Below, piece by piece: positions 7,572-16,538 of a stretch of DNA of 26,969 bases. A model generated the notes under the pieces. It ran no database searches and was not told the DNA's origin. It saw only the letters and a list, made by a program, of their open reading frames with translations. Numbering within the stretch: position 1 is the stretch's first letter; every line of letters begins with the position of its first letter. The DNA is taken from contig DJVU01000013.1 in the NCBI GenBank assembly GCA_002441345.1, forward strand, positions 5,304 through 32,272. Direction: 5' to 3'. The stretch comes from Bacteroidales bacterium UBA6248. GTDB taxonomy: Bacteria; Bacteroidota; Bacteroidia; Bacteroidales; Lentimicrobiaceae. Made by a program: the position numbers and the translations under genes.

Positions 7572-7657
7572 TTTTAAAATTTTATTTTCAACCTTCAGCC
7601 CGGATCCCGGCACCGGCAGAGTGGCCGGAAGAACCGGTTATGTTCCGTATCGTTCTG

Positions 7658-7687
7658 CAAAAATAACAAAAAGACGCCTTATGCAAA
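7658..7687 (-). promoter_or_regulatory. Putative promoter for tRNA-Gly
   Basis: On the minus strand, TTTG (7684-7687) is followed after 18 bases by TATTTTTG (7658-7665), an exact match to the Bacteroidota -33 TTTG and -7 TAnnTTTG boxes. This predicts a leader of roughly 80 bases before the tRNA 5' end at 7571. Confidence 0.5.
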
Positions 7688-7777
7688 TTATCGGAGTCAA
7701 ATTATTGCCTGGCAGAGCGGACATTTTTAACGAAAGTTTTTCCGTAATTTTAACGCTTAATTTTAAAAAATTGCGCC

Positions 7778-9286
7778 ATGAGTAAAAAGCCGCACCTGAG
7801 TTTCTGGCAGATATGGAATATGAGTTTCGGGTTTCTGGGGATTCAGTTTGGATTTGCCCTGCAAAACGCTAACGTCAGCCGCATTTTCGAAACCCTCGGG
7901 GCCGAAGTCGACAAGATTCCCATCCTCTGGATCGCCGCACCGGTTACCGGCCTTATAATGCAACCCATTATCGGCCACCTGAGCGATAATACCTGGAACC
8001 GGTGGGGCAGACGACGGCCGTTCTTTATGGTTGGCGCCATTCTGGCATCCCTCGCTCTTATCTTTATGCCCAACTCCCCCACCCTATGGGTGGCTGCCGG
8101 CATGCTCTGGATCATGGACGCCTCCATCAATATCTCTATGGAACCCTTCCGTGCTTTCGTCGGCGACATGCTCCCGTCCGAACAAAGAACCCAGGGCTTT
8201 GCCATGCAGAGTTTCTTTATCGGCACCGGTGCCGTAGTGGCATCCGCCCTGCCCTATATCCTTACCAACTGGTTCGGCATCGCCAATACCGCCCCCGAAG
8301 GAAAAATCCCGCCCTCGGTGCAGTACTCCTTCTACCTGGGTGCATTCGCTTTCTTTGCCGCCGTTTTGTGGACCGTACTCCGGACGAAGGAATACTCCCC
8401 GGAAGAGCTGAAAGCCCACGCCGAAGCCGAAGGATTGATCGCCGGAGAAACACACGGAGAGGAAATCTCAGAACCGGTGAAAGTCAGCCGTGTTTTCCTC
8501 AACCGCAGCATCCTCTGGATAAGCGTCGGACTCATTCTTTCCTATATCATTTACCACTTTGGCTTCCACCCCGAACTCTATATCTTTTCAGTTGGCCTGG
8601 GCGTGTACGGAATTATGATGCTGATCTCGGGACTGATTATTCGCAGCGGAAACCTCAAAAACGGCATTGCCGTGGTAATGCACGACCTCTACCGCATGCC
8701 GAAGACAATGTCGCAACTAGCTGTTGTACAATTCTTTTCCTGGTTTGCGCTCTTTGCCATGTGGATATATACCACTGCCGCCGTCACCAAACACATCTAC
8801 GGCACTACCGATCCTACGTCGGAGATTTTCAACAAGGGTGCCGACTGGGTTGGCATCTGCTTCGCCGTTTACAACGGATTTGCCGCCGCCATGGCCTTTC
8901 TCCTGCCGGTGATCGCCAAACGCACTTCACGAAAGTTTACGCACATGCTTGCACTGATTGCCGGCGGACTGGGACTCATCTCCATCTATTTCATCAAAGA
9001 CCCAAACCTCCTGCTGGTGTCCATGCTGGGTGTGGGGTTTGCATGGGCCAGCATACTTTCGATGCCCTATGCCATTCTTACCGGCGCACTTCCGTCGAAC
9101 AAGATGGGAACCTATATGGGCATTTTCAACTTCTTCATCGTTATTCCGCAGATACTGGCAGCCAGCATCCTCGGCTTTTTCACGCGCGACCTGTTCGGAG
9201 GTGAAGCCGTGTATGCCCTTGTACTTGGCGGAATTTCCATGTTTATAGCAGCAGCCACCGTAATGTTCGTAAAAGACGATCACTGA
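7778..9286 (+). CDS. MFS sugar transporter, SLC45/GPH-like (probably maltose)
   Basis: A 502-residue twelve-segment transporter of the major facilitator superfamily. The loop between segments 2 and 3 reads GHLSDNTWNRWGRRRPFF, the signature of the SLC45/sucrose-transporter and GPH sugar/cation symporter branch. Other family-like segments are ISMEPFRAFVGDMLPSEQR and the N-terminal FGFALQNANVSRIFETLG. A long cytoplasmic loop (about residues 210-245) separates the halves. The next gene, malQ, begins on the last base of its stop codon, so the two are translationally coupled. That pairing points to uptake of maltose or short malto-oligosaccharides. The substrate is inferred from context, and sucrose or trehalose remain possible. 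Confidence 0.87.
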   Translation: MSKKPHLSFWQIWNMSFGFLGIQFGFALQNANVSRIFETLGAEVDKIPILWIAAPVTGLIMQPIIGHLSDNTWNRWGRRRPFFMVGAILASLALIFMPNSPTLWVAAGMLWIMDASINISMEPFRAFVGDMLPSEQRTQGFAMQSFFIGTGAVVASALPYILTNWFGIANTAPEGKIPPSVQYSFYLGAFAFFAAVLWTVLRTKEYSPEELKAHAEAEGLIAGETHGEEISEPVKVSRVFLNRSILWISVGLILSYIIYHFGFHPELYIFSVGLGVYGIMMLISGLIIRSGNLKNGIAVVMHDLYRMPKTMSQLAVVQFFSWFALFAMWIYTTAAVTKHIYGTTDPTSEIFNKGADWVGICFAVYNGFAAAMAFLLPVIAKRTSRKFTHMLALIAGGLGLISIYFIKDPNLLLVSMLGVGFAWASILSMPYAILTGALPSNKMGTYMGIFNFFIVIPQILAASILGFFTRDLFGGEAVYALVLGGISMFIAAATVMFVKDDH

Positions 9287-10824
9287 TGAAAACATTTAAA
9301 CGATCGGGCGGCATTCTGCTGCACCCAACCTCTTTGCCTAACGAATTCGGAATCGGCACCTTAGGCCGGGAAGCTTACGATTTCACCGATTTTCTGGCTA
9401 AGGCCGGACAAACGCTGTGGCAGGTACTTCCACTCGGCCCCACCGGTCCGGGAGACTCGCCTTACCAGAGTTTTTCAGCATTTGCGCTTAATCCGTCAAT
9501 GATCGACCTGCAGGATTTCGTGGAAAAAGGGCTGATCGGGCACGAAGATCTGGCAGATGCAAGAAGGAAAAACACAGGGATCGTGGATTATGCTTTTGTA
9601 AATACCTCCCGCGGGGATATTTTTAGCAAAGCCTACCGGGCATTTTGCACAACAGCTCCGGATGCCGACAAAATAGCATTCCGCACTTTTGAAGAAAAAC
9701 ACCACTACTGGCTCGACGATTATGCCCTGTTTATGGCCATTAAAGAGAGCCTTGGCGGAATTCCCTGGTACGAATGGCCCGACGAACTGCGCTTACGAAA
9801 ACCAGACGCTCTCGAAAAAACCGGAAAGGAACTCGAAGAACGGACGGCTTACCACAAATTTTTGCAATACGTGGCCAATTGTCAGTGGATGAAGCTTAAA
9901 TCCTTTGCCAACGAAAAAAACATTCAGATTATCGGCGATATTCCACTTTATGTTTCCTACGACAGCAGCGATGCCTGGGCAAATCCGAGGGTATTTATCC
10001 TGGATAAGGATCTGAATCCGGAAATGGTTGCCGGAGTGCCTCCCGACTTCTTCAGCGAAACCGGTCAGTTGTGGGGTAATGTGCTCTTTAAATGGGATTA
10101 CCTGAAAGAAACAGGCTTCGAATGGTGGATAAAACGGGTAGCCCATAATCTGAAACTTGCGGATATCATTCGCATCGATCACTTCAGGGGACTTGTGGCC
10201 TTCTGGGCCATTCCCTTTGGTGCTGAAACGGCAATCGACGGACAATGGATTGATGCACCGGCAGTTGAGCTTTTCGAAGCCCTCGGCAAAAAGCTCGGGA
10301 ATCTCCCGATTATCGCCGAAGATCTGGGGGTAATAACGCCGGATGTGGATGCTGTGCGAGAACAGTTTAACCTTCCGGGAATGAAAATCCTGCAGTTTGC
10401 ATTTGACAAGAGCACGGCCAACCCCTACCTGCCGCATTTTTACACCCAAAACAGTGTGGTATATACCGGTACACATGACAACGATACGGTAGTCGGTTGG
10501 TACAACGAACTCGACAGCGAGGATAAGCTGAAACTGCACCGGTACCTGGGCAACATCAGCACCGGCATCCACTGGCAGATGATACGCGCAGCCTGGGCAT
10601 CGGTATCCGACCTTGCCGTTGTACCCCTTCAGGATGTGCTGGGACTGGGCACCACCGCCCGGATGAACGTACCAGGAACACTGTCGGGAAACTGGCAATG
10701 GCGCTACCTCGACGGACAACTACACGATGAACATGCCTGCATTCTGTCGGAACTTAGTAAGCTGTTTAACCGCTCATGCCCCGAATCCGAACAAAAGGAA
10801 GAGGAAAATTCAGGAGGTGAATAA
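9286..10824 (+). CDS. malQ: 4-alpha-glucanotransferase (amylomaltase, GH77)
   Basis: A 512-residue GH77 amylomaltase that disproportionates malto-oligosaccharides and releases glucose. The catalytic residues are clear: nucleophile D298 in IIRIDHFRGL, acid/base E345 in IIAEDLGVI and transition-state stabiliser D398 in YTGTHDND. The donor-site loop GPTGPGDSPYQSFSAFA at 51-67 and the GTTARMNVPGT segment near 475-485 are intact. Length matches bacterial MalQ enzymes of the short class, without an extra N-terminal carbohydrate-binding domain. The last 15 or so residues are highly acidic and not part of the fold. It is coupled to the transporter by a one-base overlap (TGATG). Together they import maltodextrins and convert them to longer glucans and glucose. 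Confidence 0.95.
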   Translation: MKTFKRSGGILLHPTSLPNEFGIGTLGREAYDFTDFLAKAGQTLWQVLPLGPTGPGDSPYQSFSAFALNPSMIDLQDFVEKGLIGHEDLADARRKNTGIVDYAFVNTSRGDIFSKAYRAFCTTAPDADKIAFRTFEEKHHYWLDDYALFMAIKESLGGIPWYEWPDELRLRKPDALEKTGKELEERTAYHKFLQYVANCQWMKLKSFANEKNIQIIGDIPLYVSYDSSDAWANPRVFILDKDLNPEMVAGVPPDFFSETGQLWGNVLFKWDYLKETGFEWWIKRVAHNLKLADIIRIDHFRGLVAFWAIPFGAETAIDGQWIDAPAVELFEALGKKLGNLPIIAEDLGVITPDVDAVREQFNLPGMKILQFAFDKSTANPYLPHFYTQNSVVYTGTHDNDTVVGWYNELDSEDKLKLHRYLGNISTGIHWQMIRAAWASVSDLAVVPLQDVLGLGTTARMNVPGTLSGNWQWRYLDGQLHDEHACILSELSKLFNRSCPESEQKEEENSGGE

Positions 10825-10884
10825 GCCCTGCCAGACGGAATCTATGAATCAACTTTAAATTGCAGATCGGGCGCATCTGTGCGA

Positions 10885-11589
10885 TCAGTGGTTTTTATTG
10901 TAAAACCCGTGCAGTTTCCTGTTCATTTTACGCACGGCCTTCTCCGTACTGCGCTCAAAGGGAAGGGATTCGTAAATCCGAACGTAATAAGGGAAGGGCC
11001 GTAGTAACTGCACAAATTGTTCATTTTTGATTATCAAGGCACTGATTTCCATTTTCGAACTGCCGTAGTAATTTTTAACCCTGCCCGTATTCGGATTGCT
11101 GCCGGGCTTGTAGCTGTAATGCGAAAAATGTTTTGCCGTATCCGTACCGGTTGTTCCAAACTCCGCCGTGAGATATGTTCCGGCTTCAAACGTAACGGAT
11201 GTATCGGGAAGCAGCTGCGCGTTGAGAAAAACAACATCGTCAAACTGCTTATTCAGAATGCTTTCCGATTGGTTGCTGTAAAAAAAGTAAACCGTACAGA
11301 AATCAAATTCCGCATTAAAAGCCTTAACGATACCACGGTTGTACTCCCGCTGAACCGATTCCAGTTCACCGGCCATTTGATCATTGCCGGAGTTTCGCAG
11401 GGCAGTTATTGAATTCTCACGGGTATGCAGCCTTACAAGCAAAGCTCCGTCCTTCAACTGCCTGATTTGCTCTATAGCTCTAATTTTCTGCTGTTTACGA
11501 TTCTCCTTATTTACACTGCCTGCAGCGTCGTTCGCATATACCGTGAATGCAAACAAAAATGCCAGCAGTGCGGTGAAGTACTTGCTCAT
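10885..11589 (-). CDS. Exported protein of unknown function
   Basis: A 234-residue protein with a signal peptide (MSKYFTALLAFLFAFTVYAN), so it is periplasmic or outer-membrane associated. The start at 11589 is chosen because AGGAG lies about ten bases upstream and because it puts the signal peptide at the N-terminus; the longer in-frame ATG at 11679 adds a basic 30-residue stretch before it. Residues 25-95 are charged and helical-looking (NKENRKQQKIRAIEQIRQLK), followed by a mixed region with ENSITALRNSGNDQ. The end is basic. I do not recognise a family. It stands 190 bases downstream of the kinase pair on the same strand, with no visible terminator between them, so it could be read through from that operon. 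Confidence 0.7.
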   Translation of the reverse strand: MSKYFTALLAFLFAFTVYANDAAGSVNKENRKQQKIRAIEQIRQLKDGALLVRLHTRENSITALRNSGNDQMAGELESVQREYNRGIVKAFNAEFDFCTVYFFYSNQSESILNKQFDDVVFLNAQLLPDTSVTFEAGTYLTAEFGTTGTDTAKHFSHYSYKPGSNPNTGRVKNYYGSSKMEISALIIKNEQFVQLLRPFPYYVRIYESLPFERSTEKAVRKMNRKLHGFYNKNH

Positions 11590-11779
11590 GTGAGATCTCC
11601 TATTAAGTAAGCGAATTACAGATTTTTTTGTACGGAAAGCACGCATCGCCGGGTTTGCTGCCAGATCACCGGTACACAACGACTGCCCGGGGTTTTTCAG
11701 GGGATGATCTTAAAAATTACTTCGGGATAATGCCGCATCGTAAGGATATAACCCTGAGTGCAGGCTGTAAATGTAAACG

Positions 11780-12418
11780 TTACCGTGCCGGCACTACCTG
11801 ATATTCTTTATTGATCAGGATATCTGCTTTATCGCGCAGCGACTGCACCACCTGGTGTTCGCGTTCGAGCACCTGCATACGGTATTCGTTCTGAGGCTCC
11901 TTTCCCCTTACTACCTGGGCTTTTTTAGTCTCATGGTAGGTCAGTTCGATAAAAATACTGAGATCAACGCCCTCTGTATGAATGGCATACAGTCCGTCAA
12001 CGATGATCATCTCAATTCCTTTAAAGTCGGTGGTCAGATGATCCACCTGCTCGGTAACGAGATCGATGCAAGGCATAGTAGAAACCATATCGTTCTTAAA
12101 ATCATCGATGTTGCGGTAAATAGTATCCCAGTCGTACTCACCAAGACCAACGGCCGTTTCAATGCCGTGCGACTTGCGCCATTCGGTGCGCTCAAGCGGA
12201 TGGATGCGGTAGTAGTTGTCGATATGAATAGGTTTGCAGAAGATTCCTTCTTTGCGCAGCATTTTGGCAATTACGTGCGACAGCTCCGTTTTACCCGATC
12301 CCGATTCGCCTGAAATGGCGATGATATACTTATTTTTCCGGTTTTCCAGAATATGCGGAAGAATGGCCTTGGCGGCATTCTCGTGCTTTTCTCCGATCAG
12401 CAGTACATCTCCTAACAT
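11780..12418 (-). CDS. Uridine kinase-like P-loop protein, copy A (intact Walker A)
   Basis: A 212-residue P-loop protein of the uridine kinase/phosphoribulokinase family. Walker A is GESGSGKT at 37-44. HIDNYYR at about 64-70 corresponds to the acceptor-site DxxY motif of uridine kinases, and MIIVDGLYAIH is the second strand with the Walker-B-like acidic residue. The C-terminal helix LEREHQVVQSL is shared exactly with the gene upstream. The HGI...EYDWDTI segment stands where true uridine kinases have their YDHP motif, so the acceptor may not be uridine. It is the last gene of a minus-strand operon led by a GH65 phosphorylase, 24 bases behind copy B. Sugar or nucleoside kinase is the likely class; the substrate is not known. 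Confidence 0.82.
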   Translation of the reverse strand: MLGDVLLIGEKHENAAKAILPHILENRKNKYIIAISGESGSGKTELSHVIAKMLRKEGIFCKPIHIDNYYRIHPLERTEWRKSHGIETAVGLGEYDWDTIYRNIDDFKNDMVSTMPCIDLVTEQVDHLTTDFKGIEMIIVDGLYAIHTEGVDLSIFIELTYHETKKAQVVRGKEPQNEYRMQVLEREHQVVQSLRDKADILINKEYQVVPAR

Positions 12419-12442
12419 AGTTGTGGTTTTTGGCGAAGTTAA

Positions 12443-13081
12443 TTAATAATGAAATATCTCGCTGGCCGTATCGAAGTCGAGATAGAAATCTGCCAGCGGC
12501 TTGAGCGATTGCACTACCTGGTGTTCACGCTCCAGTATCTGCATGCGGAATTCGTCCAGCTCCTCCTTGCCCGACAGTTTCTGTTCCTCTATCGTATCGC
12601 GGTAGGTCTGTTCGATAAATACCTTAAGGTTCGCTTCTTCAATCTTAACGGAATACAAGCCTTCAATTATCAGCACCTGAATACCTGCAAAGTTGGTGGT
12701 AAGCTGATCGATTTGCCCGGTAAATAAGTCCACGCATGGCAGGGTTGTCAGTTTTCCTTCCCTGAATCCCTTAAGTGTGCGGGAAACAACCTCCCAGTCG
12801 TATTCGTCATACCCCACACTGTCGATACCATGACGCCTCCTCCAGTCGTTTCGTTCAAGCGGGGCTATTTTGTAATAGTTATCCATGTGCAGAAGTTTTA
12901 ACCCGATACCTTCCTTCTTCAGCAACCGGCCAAGCATGTGCGCAACCTCGCACTTCCCGGTTTCCACTTCTCCTGAAATTGTAATGATGTATTTGGGCGT
13001 AAGCTCCGGCATCACCCGTTCGAGGATGGTACGGGCAGCTCCCTCGTGTTTTTTATTCAGCAACAAAATATCATTCAGCAT
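12443..13081 (-). CDS. Uridine kinase-like P-loop protein, copy B (altered Walker A)
   Basis: A 212-residue paralogue of the gene downstream, alike along its whole length: both begin with ML-D-LL and share KYII-ISGE, DNYY, PLER, EYDW, GLY and LEREHQVVQSL. Roughly half of the aligned residues are identical by eye (not computed). The Walker A position reads GEVETGKC at 37-44. The lysine remains, but the final Ser/Thr that helps hold Mg2+ is cysteine, and the GSG core is GEVETG. This may weaken or abolish ATP hydrolysis, making copy B a regulatory partner or pseudokinase. The reading is clean, with no frameshift or stop, so it is not a decaying gene. It lies 40 bases behind the GH65 fusion gene in the same operon. 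Confidence 0.82.
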   Translation of the reverse strand: MLNDILLLNKKHEGAARTILERVMPELTPKYIITISGEVETGKCEVAHMLGRLLKKEGIGLKLLHMDNYYKIAPLERNDWRRRHGIDSVGYDEYDWEVVSRTLKGFREGKLTTLPCVDLFTGQIDQLTTNFAGIQVLIIEGLYSVKIEEANLKVFIEQTYRDTIEEQKLSGKEELDEFRMQILEREHQVVQSLKPLADFYLDFDTASEIFHY

Positions 13082-13121
13082 TTTGTTATGTATTGGAATT
13101 AGGTTGATTAAGTTAATTCAC

Positions 13122-16100
13122 TTAAAGTTTAACATTAAGCACATCGCCCTGCGCTACATGGTACGTTTTGCCGTTAATTTCCAGCAATGCAGGTGAGGCT
13201 CCTGTTTTTACACCTTTTATTTCGATTGAATTGTCTTTAATCTTGACATTCAGTCTGTTGTTCTTAAATGTAAAGCCAAATGCAATGGATTTCCAGCCTT
13301 CCGGAAGGCTGGGGTTTATCCGTATCGTATTCTCCCTGAGGTTCAGTCCGGCATATGCCTGCAGAGCGATGAGAATGGTACCGGCCATCACACCCAGATG
13401 AATTCCTTCGGCGGTGGTACCACCCTGAATATCGTCGTAATCGCTCGAAAGTGCATCCTGGTAAAGTTCCCGGCTCAGGTTGCGTTCGCCTATCATGTTG
13501 GCAAGACGGGCATGCACCACCCTGCTCAGCGTGGAGCCATGCGAGGTTCGTGCCAGGTAATAATCAAGATTCTTCTTCGGATAATCCGCACTCATTCGAT
13601 AACCCAGCTTCTCCAGAATGGCTCTGACTTCCCTCTCATCCAGATTGTAGAACGTCATCAGGGTGTCGGCCTGCTTGGCTACTTTAAATTCGTCGGCCGA
13701 TTTGCCCTCGGCTTTCAGAATGCGGTCGAGACGATATATATTGCCGTATTTGCTCCGGTAATATTCCCAGTCGAGCTCTTTCAGATCAAAATAGCCATCG
13801 TACTGAGATATAATTCCTTCCGCAGAGATCACCAGGTTCAGATTTCCCGATATTGTTTTCCAGCCAGCGAGTTCGCCATCGCTGAGTCCGATCTTCTCCC
13901 GGATATCCTGTGCTTTTGTTCCCGAAAGTTCAAGAATCCGGAAAGCTTTATAAATGGCCCAGGCAACCATCAGATTGGTATATGCATTATCGCGCAGGCC
14001 TCCTTCGGATGAACCGTGGTATTGTTCGTGAAACTCATCGGGCCCCATCACCCCGGCTATGGAATACCTGCCGGTTGAGGGATTCAGCTTTGCTTTGGCC
14101 ATCCAGAATCGACAGATATCCAGAAACATCTCAGCACCAAAGTTTTCAAGGAATTCCAGATCGCCCGTTGTATGGTAATATTCCCAGATATTATTTGCAA
14201 TGGCGAGCGACACATGGCGCTGCAGCGAGCTGTAATCGTCGCCCCATTCTCCCGAAAGGGGATTCAGGTGTACCACCTGGGTCTCCTCCCTGCCGTCGCT
14301 TCCGCTCTGCCAGGGGAACATCGCACCTTTGTATCCGTGCGAACGGGCATACTCCCTGGCGGCAGGCAGCCGGCGATAGCGGTACATCAGGCTTGCCCTG
14401 GCCGTTTCCGGGAAGTGGATGTTATAAAAGGGAAGGATGAACAGCTCATCCCAGAAAATATGTCCGCGATAGGCTTCGCCATGCAGTCCCCTGGCCGTGA
14501 AACTGGCATCTATCGTACGGTTGTGGGGCGAAGCGGATACCATTAGGTGATACAGATGAAGGCGCAACAGCTTCTGATCCATACGGCTGCCTTCAACAAC
14601 CACATCAATTTTATCCCATATCTTCTGCCAGGCTTCCCGGCTGCGACCGGCCGCGGTTTCGAAACCGGGGTTTACAGCCACTGCCTTTCTGGCTTCTGCC
14701 AGGGGATCGGCAACATCGTCGGGCTTTGAGGTATAGATTGCAACAAACTTATCGAGTGTTAATGACGCGCCTTCCCGGACTGCAGTCTCATACTCAACAA
14801 AAGCCCTGCTCGCGCCATGTTCGGCCCGGGGAGCCGACTGCAGAGGTTTCCCGTCGAGGAAAAGCATATGCTGCGCAGCCTCAGCTACCTGTACGGCCGA
14901 CTGAACCGTTTGCACGCACACCCACACGAGGTTGCCCTCAGAGCCTTCCGAAATCCCCTGCAGATGCTGCTGGTTCAGTTGCTTGTAACGTTCCACGTTT
15001 TCGTTGATGACGTTTCCGTCGATACCGGATTTAATGGTTATCAACCCGCTGTAATTTAACGGAGTGATACTGTATTGCATGGAAGCGAGATGCGGATCCT
15101 CCATGCTGGCAATCCGCCTGGATTCAATGCGCGTCAGCCGGTTGTGATCATCCTTCACCAGCAGTTTACGCTCAAAAATTCCGGTGCGAAAGTCGAGGCG
15201 TTTGAAGAACTCCGTAAACTCAGCTTTATTGAAGTCGAACCAATCGCCCTCCCCTATGCGGAAGGTGACGGGGAGCCAGTTTGGAACATTAACAAAGTCT
15301 TCATTCTCAACCATCCGGTCCCCTACCTTGGAAGTGAGCCGGTTGTACAATCCGGCAATATAGGTTCCGGGATTGTTCACGGGGTTTGAAACACTCTCCT
15401 CCATGGCGCCGCGGGTACCGAAGTATCCGTTGCCGACGGTCAGCAGGGCTTCACGGGTGCGTTCTTTTTTGGGTTCGTATGCATGGTAGGTAATCGTCCA
15501 TTTTTCATCTTCCAGGTTAGTGGCAAACCAGGCATTGATGCGGTCGATGTTTACTGTTTCAAGGTCTTCCACCACGAAATCGGCGCCATTGCGCATCAGC
15601 TCGGCCGTATTTTCCTCGCGTGCAATGCCGATAACAAGTCCGAAACCGCCTTTGTGCCCTGCCTGCACACCCGAAACGGCATCTTCCACCACCACGCTTC
15701 GGTCGTACGACACACCCAGGTTGTCGGCAGCTGTTGTAAAGATATCGGGTTCGGGCTTGCCTTTAAGCTTCAGCTCAGCGGATACAACGCCGTCGACACG
15801 GGTTTCAAAAAGCGGAAGCAAACCGGCAGCTTCGAGCACCGGAGCGCAGTTTTTACTGGAAGAGGCAACGCCCACCCTTATCCCGGCTTTTTTAAGTTCA
15901 CGGATAAGCCCGACCGTACTTTCGTACACGCCGACACCGTCGCGTTTCAGGATTTCGTTAAACGCAAAATCCTTGCGGTTTCCCAATCCGCACACTGTCT
16001 CTTTATCATAGCTGTCCGTAGGATCGCCGAACGGTATGTTAATGCCCCTGGATGCCAGAAAATCCTGAACCCCCTTGTAGCGCGGCTTACCATCGACGTA

Positions 16101-16274
16101 CGGCAGATAATCCCCGGCATGGGTAAACTCCCGGAAAGGCTCGCCGTGCTGCTCCTGACGCTGCTTCAGGTAATCGTCGAACATCTTTTTCCAGGCCGAG
16201 CTGTGCACAAGAGCTGTTTTGGTGATAACTCCGTCAAGATCAAATATAACGGCATCAAAGAGGAACTTATTCAT
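13122..16274 (-). CDS. HAD hydrolase-GH65 disaccharide phosphorylase fusion
   Basis: A 1050-residue two-domain enzyme. Residues 1-245 are a HAD domain of the beta-phosphoglucomutase type: FDLDGVIT at 11-18 (nucleophile D12, acid/base D14), VASSS at 136-140, KGKPEPDIF at 171-179 and VVVEDAVSG at 194-202. The cap contains YVDGKPRYKGVQDFLASRGI, a form I recall from mycobacterial HAD-GH65 fusions. Residues 255-1050 are a GH65 phosphorylase, with GPDEFHE at 744-750 carrying the likely general acid E747, and the phosphate-site motif RTSHGSTLS at 909-917. GH65 enzymes split alpha-linked disaccharides (maltose, trehalose, kojibiose) with phosphate to give beta-glucose 1-phosphate, which a beta-phosphoglucomutase turns into glucose 6-phosphate. 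The fusion would channel this product. The disaccharide cannot be told from sequence. It leads the operon with the two kinase-like genes. Confidence 0.9.
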   Translation of the reverse strand: MNKFLFDAVIFDLDGVITKTALVHSSAWKKMFDDYLKQRQEQHGEPFREFTHAGDYLPYVDGKPRYKGVQDFLASRGINIPFGDPTDSYDKETVCGLGNRKDFAFNEILKRDGVGVYESTVGLIRELKKAGIRVGVASSSKNCAPVLEAAGLLPLFETRVDGVVSAELKLKGKPEPDIFTTAADNLGVSYDRSVVVEDAVSGVQAGHKGGFGLVIGIAREENTAELMRNGADFVVEDLETVNIDRINAWFATNLEDEKWTITYHAYEPKKERTREALLTVGNGYFGTRGAMEESVSNPVNNPGTYIAGLYNRLTSKVGDRMVENEDFVNVPNWLPVTFRIGEGDWFDFNKAEFTEFFKRLDFRTGIFERKLLVKDDHNRLTRIESRRIASMEDPHLASMQYSITPLNYSGLITIKSGIDGNVINENVERYKQLNQQHLQGISEGSEGNLVWVCVQTVQSAVQVAEAAQHMLFLDGKPLQSAPRAEHGASRAFVEYETAVREGASLTLDKFVAIYTSKPDDVADPLAEARKAVAVNPGFETAAGRSREAWQKIWDKIDVVVEGSRMDQKLLRLHLYHLMVSASPHNRTIDASFTARGLHGEAYRGHIFWDELFILPFYNIHFPETARASLMYRYRRLPAAREYARSHGYKGAMFPWQSGSDGREETQVVHLNPLSGEWGDDYSSLQRHVSLAIANNIWEYYHTTGDLEFLENFGAEMFLDICRFWMAKAKLNPSTGRYSIAGVMGPDEFHEQYHGSSEGGLRDNAYTNLMVAWAIYKAFRILELSGTKAQDIREKIGLSDGELAGWKTISGNLNLVISAEGIISQYDGYFDLKELDWEYYRSKYGNIYRLDRILKAEGKSADEFKVAKQADTLMTFYNLDEREVRAILEKLGYRMSADYPKKNLDYYLARTSHGSTLSRVVHARLANMIGERNLSRELYQDALSSDYDDIQGGTTAEGIHLGVMAGTILIALQAYAGLNLRENTIRINPSLPEGWKSIAFGFTFKNNRLNVKIKDNSIEIKGVKTGASPALLEINGKTYHVAQGDVLNVKL

Positions 16275-16318
16275 AAATCATTGATTATGTGGATCTTCAA
16301 TTACAACAGAAAACCCTG

Positions 16319-16345
16319 CAAAGATAAGGATTAACCGAATTGAAA
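16319..16345 (-). promoter_or_regulatory. Putative promoter of the GH65 operon
   Basis: On the minus strand TATCTTTG (16319-16326), followed by CA, is an exact match to the Bacteroidota -7 box. It lies about 45 bases upstream of the ATG at 16274. A TTTC (16342-16345) stands upstream with 15 bases between, closer than the usual spacing, so the -33 element is uncertain. Confidence 0.55.
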
Positions 16346-16482
16346 CGGAGGAAGCCGCATTATTATCCGGGTATGCACGGAATTTCAAATTGTGTAATGC
16401 TGTTGGCCCGGACAACTATTTGCAGCAGGAACAAATCCGTTTATGCTTTACGGATGCACTGCCGGTTTCCCGGAAATACAAA

Positions 16483-16510
16483 AAAGGCCTGCCGGAAAAT
16501 CCGGCAGGCC
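16483..16510 (-). terminator. Intrinsic terminator of the fasciclin gene
   Basis: GGCCTGCCGG (16486-16495) pairs perfectly with CCGGCAGGCC (16501-16510) around a five-base loop. On the minus strand the stem is followed by a run of T. It lies 28 bases after the fasciclin stop codon. Confidence 0.88.
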
Positions 16511-16538
16511 AGCCAATTAATCCCAAAAACACAACAAA

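Noticed and set aside
8002..9204. 400-codon plus-strand frame inside the sugar transporter gene
   Set aside because: It lies entirely within the clear transporter gene in another frame, is rich in Arg, His and Cys, and shows no domain. It is a by-product of codon bias.
9793..10719. 308-codon minus-strand frame opposite malQ
   Set aside because: It is antisense to an intact GH77 gene with all catalytic motifs. The peptide has no recognisable family and no ribosome site.
11590..11679. Upstream start for the exported unknown protein at 11679
   Set aside because: It would bury the signal peptide. The start at 11589 has AGGAG at a suitable distance.
12443..13081. Copy B of the kinase pair as a pseudogene
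   Set aside because: The frame is intact over full length, the start and spacing are normal, and the remaining motifs are preserved. Only the P-loop is altered.
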